Source: Clostridiales bacterium
GTDB taxonomy: Bacteria > Bacillota_A > Clostridia > Oscillospirales > Oscillospiraceae
Assembly: GCA_022777455.1 (NCBI GenBank)
Contig: JALFGI010000154.1
Location: 1 to 9,505 of the forward strand
Reading direction: 5' to 3'
Length of the DNA stretch: 9,505 nucleotides
Under the pieces are notes generated by a model. The model did not search any database, was not told the origin of the DNA, and saw only the letters and a program-made list of their open reading frames with translations. Positions within the stretch are counted from its first letter, which is position 1; each line of letters opens with the position of its first letter. Position numbers and translations under genes: made by a program. Positions 1-6,534 of this stretch are shown one piece after another.

Positions 1-150
1 CTGCCCCGTAAGGGGCAGACTGAGAGGGCAATACATCGATTTCGTCTGCTATTATCTTACTGCGGCACCCTCTCAGTCAGCCTGTTCGGCTGACAGCTCT
101 CCCAAGGGGAGAGCCAAGGGGCGCTGCCGTATTTGCCCGCCAAATTACAA
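1..150 (-). repeat. Palindromic intergenic repeat element, copy A (cut by window edge)
   Basis: Bases 1-131 match the reverse complement of 7640-7770 at 128 of 131 positions; the differences are at 48, 66 and 106. Similarity continues more weakly to base 150, where the end reads (minus strand) TTGTAATTTGGCG, close to both ends of copy B. Internally there are stem-loops CTGCCCC/GGGGCAG (1-18), GTCAGCC/GGCTGAC and GCTCTCC/GGAGAGC, plus a longer pairing ACTGAGAGGG (19-28) with CCCTCTCAGT (68-77). No coding capacity. It looks like a non-autonomous, MITE-like or structured intergenic repeat, and about 60 bp of it lie outside the window. It sits downstream of the minus-strand replisome-organiser gene, where its hairpins could also end transcription (inference). 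Confidence 0.85.
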
Positions 151-179
151 TTTGCCCGCTGTGTGAACGCACCATCAAT

Positions 180-277
180 TTGTCCACAGGCTTCTGCACA
201 GCTGTGAGTTTCTTTCCACAGCTTCTATACAGCAATTCACATTCTTTCACAGAAAATTCACAGCTCTTTGCACAGGC
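180..277. repeat. Helically phased CACAG direct-repeat array with DnaA-box-like units
   Basis: CACAG or a one-base variant starts at 185, 197, 217, 228 (TACAG), 238 (CACAT), 248, 259 and 271. The gaps are 12, 20, 11, 10, 10, 11 and 12, so the units fall on about one helical turn, with one position skipped near 207. The best unit, TTGTCCACA at 180-188, matches the DnaA-box consensus TTATCCACA at 8 of 9 bases; others such as the TTTCCACA at 213-220 are weaker. The array overlaps the last codons of the minus-strand replisome-organiser-like gene and runs into its 3' flank. An initiator or regulator binding array is an inference; a degenerate coding repeat is the alternative. Confidence 0.5.
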
Positions 278-987
278 TGCTTTCTTTCCGGTGAAGCTCG
301 TGTATTGCCAAAATGTTCGGTATTCAGCAGCAATTCCATCGCTTTTCGCTTCTTTTTCTCAAATTCTGTCTGAATATCCTCCAAAGTGGGTGTGGGGGCT
401 TCTGCCCCGCGCGCCTGGGCGCCGTTCGCTTCTTTGTTTTCTTCTTCTTTTTCCTGATTTAAATTTTCCTTTAATAAACTGTCCTGATCTACCCTGTCCT
501 TACCTATCCTATCCTTACCTAACCTATCCTGGGTTAACCATTGGTCAACCAAATGGCAACCATCCGGGGCTTCGTTGGTTTCCGAATGGTTGTCCATGGA
601 TTCTTCCTGTACAATTGCCTCAGCGGGCGCTTCTGCCTGCTGGGGTTCTGTTTTTTCAACGGGTGCTTCCCCCACGCACTGGGGATAAACGCTGCGGTAC
701 ACGCTGGGGGTATAGCGGTCCTTGCGGATCTGGTTGTTTACTTCCCAGTCCGTGATATGGACCACCAGATTCTCCCGATCCGGGATGGTGATGAAGCCCC
801 GCTGTTCCAGTTCGATTAAGTGTTCTTCCTTGGAGCCCGTGGCTGCCAGCCGTGCAAAGCCTTCCGCGAAGCCGTCGTCATCCGCCTCCATGCCCAGATC
901 GTAGTACAGCAGCCGGGCCTGGGGACTCATCCGCAAAAACCGCCCGCTGCTTGTCACCGACCGGGCAAACATTCTCCGATTCGCCAT
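247..987 (-). CDS. Phage-type replisome organiser / DnaD-like N-terminal domain protein
   Basis: 246 residues. Residues 1-100 resemble the N-terminal winged-helix domain of phage replisome organisers and DnaD-like proteins of Firmicutes: MANRRMF start, LYYDLGMEADDDGF (28-40), then a strand-rich FITIPDRENLVVHITDW and NNQIRKDRYTPSVY (84-97). Such proteins bind origin DNA and help load the helicase. Residues 105-200 are a low-complexity acidic, Gln/Glu/Ala-rich linker holding three DR[LIV][GD][KQ] repeats from residue 154. The usual C-terminal DnaD/DnaB_2-type domain is not recognisable; the last 45 residues are short and basic, so the C-terminus may be lost or altered. The start at 987 is chosen because GGGAGGA (993-999, minus strand) lies 5 bp upstream and the promoter occupies 1016-1044; an in-frame ATG at 1044 falls inside the -35 box. 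No phage neighbours are present. Family call is moderately sure, function inferred. Confidence 0.75.
   Translation of the reverse strand: MANRRMFARSVTSSGRFLRMSPQARLLYYDLGMEADDDGFAEGFARLAATGSKEEHLIELEQRGFITIPDRENLVVHITDWEVNNQIRKDRYTPSVYRSVYPQCVGEAPVEKTEPQQAEAPAEAIVQEESMDNHSETNEAPDGCHLVDQWLTQDRLGKDRIGKDRVDQDSLLKENLNQEKEEENKEANGAQARGAEAPTPTLEDIQTEFEKKKRKAMELLLNTEHFGNTRASPERKQPVQRAVNFL
484..528 (-). repeat. Three tandem 15-bp repeats inside the replisome-organiser gene
   Basis: On the minus strand, units at 528-514, 513-499 and 498-484 read GATAGGTTAGGTAAG, GATAGGATAGGTAAG and GACAGGGTAGATCAG. They encode DRLGK, DRIGK and DRVDQ. The first two differ at two bases; the third is diverged. They lie in the low-complexity linker between the DNA-binding-like domain and the C-terminus. 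Similar LGKDR repeats are common in this protein family. Whether they act as DNA iterons or only as a peptide linker is not shown by the sequence. Confidence 0.75.
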
Positions 988-1015
988 GAAATTCCTCCCT
1001 TGTTTTTCTAATATG

Positions 1016-1044
1016 ATTATAACACAAATGTTTGATATCGTCAA
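1016..1044 (-). promoter_or_regulatory. Sigma-A promoter of the replisome-organiser gene
   Basis: Read on the minus strand: -35 TTGACG (1044-1039), a 17-bp spacer, and a perfect -10 TATAAT (1021-1016). Transcription would begin near 1008-1010, leaving a leader of roughly 20 bases before the GGGAGGA ribosome site and the ATG at 987. The near-consensus boxes and ideal spacing make this the strongest promoter visible in the window. It also rules out the longer reading frame starting at 1044. Confidence 0.85.
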
Positions 1045-1100
1045 GGAGAATTTACTTTCGTCTGAAAATATTTACCACAGATGTTACGGTCTCCTTCGCA

Positions 1101-1571
1101 CCACTGTAGGGGAGGCTAATGAACCTGAATGTTCCGTTGAATGGTACCATGTTCCGGTTCCTGAGCACATGCCCCCCTTGTGTAAAGGCAACGCCCGCAG
1201 GCGTGTTTCGGAGGCCAACCGCCGCCAGGCGGCTCTTGGGCCGGAGATGTGGTGCTCCGCGCAGCGAATCAAAAATCTCCATGATTGCCGGGGGCAATCA
1301 TACCACAATTCGTGGGTAGGGGGGATTGGGCAGTATGCACCAAAGTGAGGTACAATCCAATGCGAAAAGGGACATCATTATGGTGCGAATTCCCATCGGA
1401 TTGCGGTATCACGAACTGCCTGCTGCCCAATCCCTCAGTCAGCTTCGCTGACAGCTCCCTTTACACAAGGGAGCCTTTGGCACATTCTTTTGGATTGTAC
1501 GAATTCGCCGGAATCGATTCCGTCCGGTGAGGTGGTACCGCGCGGGAGGCTGCGAGCCTCCCCTACAGTGG
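1101..1571. repeat. Composite block of nested inverted repeats (MITE-like)
   Basis: No gene is supported between 1045 and 1759; this block fills most of that gap. CCACTGTAGGGGAGGCT (1101-1117) is perfectly inverted at 1555-1571. Inside it, CCCTTGTGTAAAGG (1175-1188) pairs with 1458-1471 and GGGATTGGGCAG (1322-1333) with 1423-1434, in properly nested order. A further 11-bp pair, GTACAATCCAA (1350-1360) with 1490-1500, crosses the inner one. Local hairpins include ATGATTGCC-GGG-GGCAATCAT (1281-1301) and GGGAGGCT-GCG-AGCCTCCC (1544-1562). Bases 1432-1476 resemble part of the 1-150 element. It is best read as one large palindromic element or several inserted into each other. Confidence 0.75.
1432..1476 (+). 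repeat. Partial, diverged relative of the 1-150 / 7623-7828 repeat
   Basis: The order CCCTCAGTCAGC, a short loop, GCTGACAGCTCC, then AAGGGAGCC follows the same plan as copy A bases 68-113 (CCCTCTCAGTCAGC, GCTGACAGCTC, GGGGAGAGCC). Two stem-loops are kept: GTCAGC-TTC-GCTGAC and GCTCCCTT-with-AAGGGAGC. The similarity is in the conserved hairpin arms only, so this is a family member or a half element rather than a third close copy. Confidence 0.55.
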
Positions 1572-1695
1572 GGACGGGAAACTGTGCGGGTTCGCCTAAC
1601 CGGTTTTTTCATCCCAGGTTGTATCCTGCGGGAATTTTGAGACAGATTGCACCATAGTGCCCGGGAAAAAGGCCAAACATTTTCCAAAGAAAAAC

Positions 1696-1724
1696 TTGCT
1701 TTTTCCCCGGTCTGCGGATATAAT
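1696..1724 (+). promoter_or_regulatory. Sigma-A promoter of smc
   Basis: -35 TTGCTT (1696-1701), 17-bp spacer, perfect -10 TATAAT (1719-1724). Transcription would start near 1731, giving a leader of about 30 bases to the GTG start at 1760. It lies directly after the inverted-repeat block, so smc seems to be transcribed independently of anything upstream. Confidence 0.75.
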
Positions 1725-1759
1725 AAACTGATACTTTTCGATTCACTAGAGGTTTTGCT

Positions 1760-4700
1760 GTGTATTTAAAATCCTTGGAATTGCAGGGCTTTAAGTCCTT
1801 CCCGGACAAGACCCTGATCCGGTTCGGCGACGACATCACCGCCATCGTCGGGCCCAACGGCTCCGGCAAATCGAATATCTCCGACGCCATCCTCTGGGTC
1901 ATGGGCGAGCAGAGCTCCAAAACCCTCCGGGGCGCCAAAATGGAGGACGTGATCTTCGGCGGCACCCAGAAGCGGGGCGCCGTGGGCTTTGCCGAGGCCA
2001 CCCTGACCCTGGACAACTCCGACCGGGCCCTGGCCTACGATGCCGACGAGGTCATGGTCACCCGCCGCTATTACCGCAGCGGCGACGGCGAATACTACAT
2101 CAACCGCCAGTCCGCCCGCCTGAAGGACATCAACGAACTGTTTATGGACACGGGCCTGGGCCGGGAGGGCTACTCCAACATCGGCCAGGGCCGCATCGAC
2201 GAAATTCTCTCCCTCAAGAGCAACGACCGCCGGGAGATTTTTGAAGAGGCCGCCGGCATCTCCAAATACCGCCACCGCAAGGAGGAGACCGAGCGGAAGC
2301 TAGCCCAGACGGAGGACAATCTGCTGCGCATCGGCGACAAGGTTTCCGAGCTGGAGCTTCAATTGGAGCCCCTGAAAATCCAATCCGAAAAGGCCCGGAA
2401 ATATCTGGAATTAAAGGATGAGCTCAAGGGCGTGGAAGTGGCCGTGTGGCTGGATACCCTGGACAAGCTCTCCGCCGCCGCCAAAAAGGCGGAGGAGGAC
2501 TATGCCTCCGCAGCCTTCGTCCTCCAGCAGGCCCACGACGACCTGGACAAGCTCTATGCCCAGGCGGAGGAGCTGGGTCAGACCCTGCGGGAAAAGGACG
2601 GGGAGCTGGACACCGTCCGGGTCAAGGCCAATATGCTCCAGTCCACCCACCAGCAGCTGGAGGGCCAGATGGCCGTGCTCCGGGGCAATGTGGAAAACAA
2701 CAACCAGAACATCGCCCGGATTGAGGAAGAGCTGAAGGGCCAGGAGGACCGCTCCGGGGGCATCAACAGCCAGATCGAACAAGCCGAGGCGAAGATTCAG
2801 GAGGCCGACAGCCTGATCGCCGCAAAGGCACAGGAGCTCGGCGACCTGCAGCAGCAGCTGGCCGCCATGACCGCCAGCGCCCAGGGCATGACCAAGCGCT
2901 TTTTGGAGCTGCGGAGCCAGGAATCCACCCTGACTGCCGACATTGCCGGCCGGGAGGCGGACATCCGGGGCCTGGAGGAGAGCATCTCCCAGAGCGCCCA
3001 GCGGCTGGAGCAGTTAAACAGCGACCTTGCCTCCGGCGCATCCCGCCGCACCGGGGCCCAGACGGAGCTCCGGAAGGTTCAGAAGCAATTGCAGGAAGCC
3101 CAGGACCAGGTCACCGCCGCGAATAATACCATCTCCGGCTACACCCTGCGCCAGTCCTCCCGGGCCAAGCGGGTGGAGGCCGCCCAGGAGAAGCTGCGCC
3201 AGCTCACCGCCAGTCTGGATTCCGTCACCGCCAAAGCCCGGGTGTTCCGGGCCATGGAGCGGGACTTTGAAAATTACCAGAAATCCGTCCGCATGGTGAT
3301 GCAGGAGGCGGAGCGGGGCAGACTTCGGAACATCCACGGCCCCGTCTCCCGGCTCATCCGCACCCAGGACGGCTATACCGTTGCCATTGAAATCGCTTTG
3401 GGCGCTGCCATGCAGCAGATCGTGGTGGGCAGCGAGGCCGACGGCAAGGCGGCCATTTCCTTCTTGAAGCGCACCGGCGGCGGCCGGGCCACCTTCCTGC
3501 CCCTGACGGGCATTCAGGGGAGGCTCCTGCAGGAAACCGGCCTGGAAAGCTGCCGGGGCTATGTGGGCATCGCCTCCCAGCTGGTCAGCTGTGAAAAGAC
3601 CTACCAGGCAATCATTGACAATCTGCTGGGCCGGACGGTGATCGTCCAGGATATGGACGCCGCCATCTCCATGGCCCAGAAATACCGCAGCCGCTTCAAG
3701 ATCGTCACTCTGGACGGCCAGGTGATGAACCCCGGCGGCTCCATGACCGGCGGCTCCGTGAACAAGGACGCCGGCATCCTCTCCCGGGCCAATGAGCTGG
3801 AAAAGCTCACCGCCCAGGAAAAGCAGCTCCAGAACGAGAAAATGATGGCCGAGGCCGAGCAGGTAGAAGCCCGTCGGCTGTTCGATCAGGTGGAGTTTGA
3901 GCTCTCCGCCGCCCGGGATCAGCTTCGGGAGGCAGAGGACCAGGTGCTTCGCCTCCAGGGCCAGGAGAAGCAGTACCAGGTGATGGTGGACGCCATTGTG
4001 GAAGCGGAGCAGTCCGCCCGTCGGGAGCTGGAGGCCCTGCAGCAGCGCAGCCAGACCGACCGGGAGCGCTACGCCGCCCAGCAGGCCAAGGTGCACGTAT
4101 TCACTCAGCAGCTGGAGCAGTGCCGCGGGGAGATCGCCCGGCTGGAGGGCAGCCAGACGGAGACCGTGGAGGCCACCGCCGAAATCAACGAACGTATCAC
4201 CGCCCTGAAAACCGAAGCCGCCGCCCTGGACGCCCAGCGCTCCACCGCCCTGACCCATATTGAGGATCTGCGGGAGCTGCGCCGGGCCATGGAGGGCGAC
4301 CGGGAGAAAAAGCTGGCGCTGGTCCAGTCCATCCAGGCGGATACCGCCCGGCTGAATGACGAAATTGCCGCCCTGCTCACCCGGCAGCAGGAAAACGATG
4401 CCCAGGCGGAGGAAATGAAGCGCCAGGTGGAGCTGGCCATTTCCCACCGGGCGGAAACCGAGGCCGCCAAAACCCTGTGCGAACGGGAGGCCCAGGACAA
4501 GAGCAAGGACATCCTGAACATGGAGCGGGCCTGCGCCCTGCTGGAGCAGAAGAAGCTCACCTCCTCTATGGAGGAAAAGCAGATCGTGGACAAGCTGTGG
4601 GATTCCTACGGCCTGACCCCCAGCACCGCCAGGGAGTTCCGGGGGGAGATCGAGTCCATCCCGGCAGGCAATCGCCGCATTGGAGAATTGAAGCGGAAAA

Positions 4701-5332
4701 TCGCCGCCCTGGGCACCCCCAACCTGGGAGCCATCGAGGAATACGCCCGGGTGAACGAGCGCTATACCTACCTTGCCGCCCAGCGGGACGATGTGCTTAC
4801 CTCCAAGCGGGAGCTGGAGGGCATCATCCGGGACATCACCCGCGAAATGACCACCATCTTCGTCACCGAATTCCAGAAGATCGACCACTATTTCGGGGAG
4901 GTTTTCCAGGAGATGTTCGGCGGCGGCAAGGGCCAGCTGATTCTGGAGGACCCGGAGAATCCCCTGACCTGCGGCATTGAAATTCGGGTCCAGCCCCCGG
5001 GCAAGCAAGTGAAAACCATCACCCTGCTCTCCGGCGGCGAGAAGGCCTTTGTGGCAACGGCTCTGTACTTCGCCATTTTGAAGGTCCGGCCCACGCCCTT
5101 CTGCCTGCTGGACGAGATCGACGCCGCCCTGGACGACCGGAACGTGGAGCGCTTCGCGCATTACATGCACAACCTGAGCAAAAAGACCCAGTTCATCGTC
5201 ATCACCCACCGCCGTGGCACCATGGAAGCCTCCAACGTGCTCTACGGCGTCACCATGCAGGAGCAGGGCGTATCCACCCTGCTGCGGCTGGATCTGAACC
5301 AGATGACCGAAATGCTGGGCATTGCGGAATAA
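1760..5332 (+). CDS. smc: Chromosome segregation protein SMC (condensin ATPase)
   Basis: 1190 residues, close to the 1186 of Bacillus subtilis Smc. As the core of the bacterial condensin it dimerises through a hinge, binds ScpA/ScpB (not in this window), and organises and helps separate chromosomes. The N-terminal head has Walker A GPNGSGKS (31-38), the Q-loop region VMGEQSSK and the SMC-typical GLGREGYSNIGQGRIDEIL stretch. A long Gln/Glu/Ala-rich coiled coil follows, then the hinge (about 527-665, ending with PGGSMTGG at 658-665), the returning coil, and the C-terminal head with signature LSGGE (1090-1094), Walker B LLDE (D1118, E1119) and H-loop ITHR (1148-1151). All ATPase motifs are intact. 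The start is GTG, supported by AGAGG at 1748-1752 seven bases upstream and by the standard MYLKSLELQGFKSF opening. No rnc gene precedes it, unlike many Firmicutes. Confidence 0.98.
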   Translation: MYLKSLELQGFKSFPDKTLIRFGDDITAIVGPNGSGKSNISDAILWVMGEQSSKTLRGAKMEDVIFGGTQKRGAVGFAEATLTLDNSDRALAYDADEVMVTRRYYRSGDGEYYINRQSARLKDINELFMDTGLGREGYSNIGQGRIDEILSLKSNDRREIFEEAAGISKYRHRKEETERKLAQTEDNLLRIGDKVSELELQLEPLKIQSEKARKYLELKDELKGVEVAVWLDTLDKLSAAAKKAEEDYASAAFVLQQAHDDLDKLYAQAEELGQTLREKDGELDTVRVKANMLQSTHQQLEGQMAVLRGNVENNNQNIARIEEELKGQEDRSGGINSQIEQAEAKIQEADSLIAAKAQELGDLQQQLAAMTASAQGMTKRFLELRSQESTLTADIAGREADIRGLEESISQSAQRLEQLNSDLASGASRRTGAQTELRKVQKQLQEAQDQVTAANNTISGYTLRQSSRAKRVEAAQEKLRQLTASLDSVTAKARVFRAMERDFENYQKSVRMVMQEAERGRLRNIHGPVSRLIRTQDGYTVAIEIALGAAMQQIVVGSEADGKAAISFLKRTGGGRATFLPLTGIQGRLLQETGLESCRGYVGIASQLVSCEKTYQAIIDNLLGRTVIVQDMDAAISMAQKYRSRFKIVTLDGQVMNPGGSMTGGSVNKDAGILSRANELEKLTAQEKQLQNEKMMAEAEQVEARRLFDQVEFELSAARDQLREAEDQVLRLQGQEKQYQVMVDAIVEAEQSARRELEALQQRSQTDRERYAAQQAKVHVFTQQLEQCRGEIARLEGSQTETVEATAEINERITALKTEAAALDAQRSTALTHIEDLRELRRAMEGDREKKLALVQSIQADTARLNDEIAALLTRQQENDAQAEEMKRQVELAISHRAETEAAKTLCEREAQDKSKDILNMERACALLEQKKLTSSMEEKQIVDKLWDSYGLTPSTAREFRGEIESIPAGNRRIGELKRKIAALGTPNLGAIEEYARVNERYTYLAAQRDDVLTSKRELEGIIRDITREMTTIFVTEFQKIDHYFGEVFQEMFGGGKGQLILEDPENPLTCGIEIRVQPPGKQVKTITLLSGGEKAFVATALYFAILKVRPTPFCLLDEIDAALDDRNVERFAHYMHNLSKKTQFIVITHRRGTMEASNVLYGVTMQEQGVSTLLRLDLNQMTEMLGIAE

Positions 5333-5385
5333 TTTACCCCCCAGCCAACTGTAGTAGCATGTTATAACAAAACTAGATGTTTGGC

Positions 5386-5553
5386 GTAGGGCGGGGTCTT
5401 GACCCCGCCGATCCGGTTTTGGTTTTGGAATGGTACGTTGAATGGTATCATTTCCGAAGTAACCACGGGAAAAACAAAAAAAGACATATGATTCTATTTT
5501 TCCACCCTGGCAGGTTTCGTTACCTGATCGGCGGGGTCAAGAAAGCGCCCTAC
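5386..5553. mobile_element. MITE-like element with 28-bp terminal inverted repeats
   Basis: Bases 5386-5413 and the reverse complement of 5526-5553 agree at 25 of 28 positions; the only mismatches are three adjacent bases (GGG against CTT). Outer ends read GTAGGGCG; inner ends TCTTGACCCCGCCGATC. The 168-bp unit has no coding capacity, and no clear target-site duplication is visible at its flanks. It occupies most of the 290-bp gap between smc and ftsY. I see no promoter of good quality for ftsY in this gap. Confidence 0.8.
5390..5409 (+). terminator. GC-rich hairpin after smc, possible terminator
   Basis: GGCGGGGTC (5390-5398), loop TT, GACCCCGCC (5401-5409): a perfect 9-bp stem 58 bases after the smc stop. 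It is followed by ATCCGGTTTTGGTTTT, a broken T-tract. It belongs to the left arm of the MITE-like element, so any role in ending smc transcription would be borrowed from that element. Confidence 0.3.
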
Positions 5554-5622
5554 AAAAGCTAAGTTTTAGGCTTAACGGCATACCACAGTGGATGAATCAA
5601 AATAGAAGAAAGGAACAAATTC

Positions 5623-6525
5623 ATGGGATTTTTTGACAAAATCAAGCAGGGCCTGGCCAAGACCCGGGAGGCCATCAGCGAGACCTTTAACGACATTTTC
5701 TCCGTCTCCGAGTTGGACGACGATTTTTATGATGAATTGGAGGAGAGCCTGATTCTGGCCGACCTGGGCGTGGAAACCGCCGCCAAGGCCACGGCCCGGC
5801 TGCGCAAGGAGGTCTCTGCCCGGCATGTCCGCCAGGCGGAGGAGGCCCGGCAGGTGCTCCGGGAAATTCTGGTGGACATGCTGAACGTGGGCAGCAGTGA
5901 CCTGAACCTCGCCACCCACCCCAGCGTGATTCTGGTCATCGGCGTCAACGGCGTGGGCAAGACCACCACCATCGGCAAGATCGCCAAGCAGCAGGTCCGG
6001 CAGGGCAAGAAGGTGCTGCTGGTGGCCGCGGATACCTTCCGGGCCGCCGCCGCCGACCAGCTGGAAATCTGGGCAGAGCGCAGCGGCGCCGGCATCGTCC
6101 GCCAGCACGAGGGCGCCGACCCCGCCAGCGTGGTGTTCGACGGCATCCAGTCCGCCAAGTCAAAGGATGTGGACGTGATCATCATCGACACCGCCGGCCG
6201 GCTGCACAACAAGGTGAACCTGATGAATGAGCTGAACAAGATCAGCCGCATCGTGGAGCGGGAGCTGCCGGGTGCCAGTCGGGAAGTGCTGCTGGTGCTG
6301 GACGGCACCACCGGCCAGAATGGCCTGATCCAGGCCAGGCAGTTCAAGGAGATTGCCGGCGTCACCGCCATGGCCGTCACCAAGCTGGACGGCACCGCCA
6401 AGGGCGGCATTGTCATTGCCGTGGCGGATACCCTGCAGATTCCGGTGAAGTTCATCGGCGTGGGAGAGCAGGAGGATGACCTGATGCCCTTCGTGGCGGA
6501 GGACTTCGTGAAGGCGCTGTTTTAA
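5623..6525 (+). CDS. ftsY: Signal recognition particle receptor FtsY
   Basis: 300 residues. An SRP-type GTPase that docks SRP-ribosome complexes at the cytoplasmic membrane and passes nascent membrane proteins to the translocon. Residues 1-95 form the helical N domain, with an amphipathic-looking MGFFDKIKQGLAKTR start; the long acidic A domain of E. coli FtsY is absent, as in other Firmicutes. The NG GTPase motifs are all present: G1 GVNGVGKTT (107-115), G2 DTFRAAA (137-143), G3 DTAGR (189-193), G4 TKLDG (253-257) and the closing GVGEQEDDL (279-287) typical of FtsY. The start is supported by AAGGA at 5610-5614. It is followed after 9 bases by the nucleotide diphosphatase gene, whose SD overlaps the ftsY stop codon, so the two are co-transcribed. 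Confidence 0.98.
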   Translation: MGFFDKIKQGLAKTREAISETFNDIFSVSELDDDFYDELEESLILADLGVETAAKATARLRKEVSARHVRQAEEARQVLREILVDMLNVGSSDLNLATHPSVILVIGVNGVGKTTTIGKIAKQQVRQGKKVLLVAADTFRAAAADQLEIWAERSGAGIVRQHEGADPASVVFDGIQSAKSKDVDVIIIDTAGRLHNKVNLMNELNKISRIVERELPGASREVLLVLDGTTGQNGLIQARQFKEIAGVTAMAVTKLDGTAKGGIVIAVADTLQIPVKFIGVGEQEDDLMPFVAEDFVKALF

Positions 6526-6534
6526 GGAGAAATC

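Noticed and set aside
180..755. A 191-codon plus-strand open frame
   Set aside because: It is antisense to the replisome-organiser-like gene, has no convincing SD, and its Pro/Leu/Tyr repeats simply mirror the 15-bp repeats on the other strand.
985..1044. Upstream in-frame ATG at 1044 for the replisome-organiser gene
   Set aside because: The extra 19 residues cover the -10 and -35 boxes, while the ATG at 987 has a strong SD and the family-typical MANRRMF start.
1..1044. Chromosomal oriC, because of the DnaA-box-like units
   Set aside because: dnaA, dnaN, rpmH and similar origin markers are absent, only one unit is close to the DnaA-box consensus, and the neighbouring genes are not an origin cluster. 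A local binding array remains possible.
1531..1603. T-box-like sequence: GGTGGTACCGCG (1531-1542) with CCGGT (1524-1528) able to pair with ACCGG (1599-1603) before TTTTTT
   Set aside because: The T-box core matches well, but no Stem I or specifier loop is recognisable upstream, the antiterminator 3' strand does not fit, the downstream gene is smc rather than a synthetase or amino acid gene, and the stretch lies in the inverted-repeat block. An Infernal search with the T-box model (RF00230) would settle it.
3014..5209. A 731-codon open frame on the minus strand inside smc
   Set aside because: It is antisense to the unmistakable SMC coding frame and its length follows from the high GC content and codon bias. 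Its translation is low-complexity (Gly, Leu, Gln, His rich) and matches no family I know.
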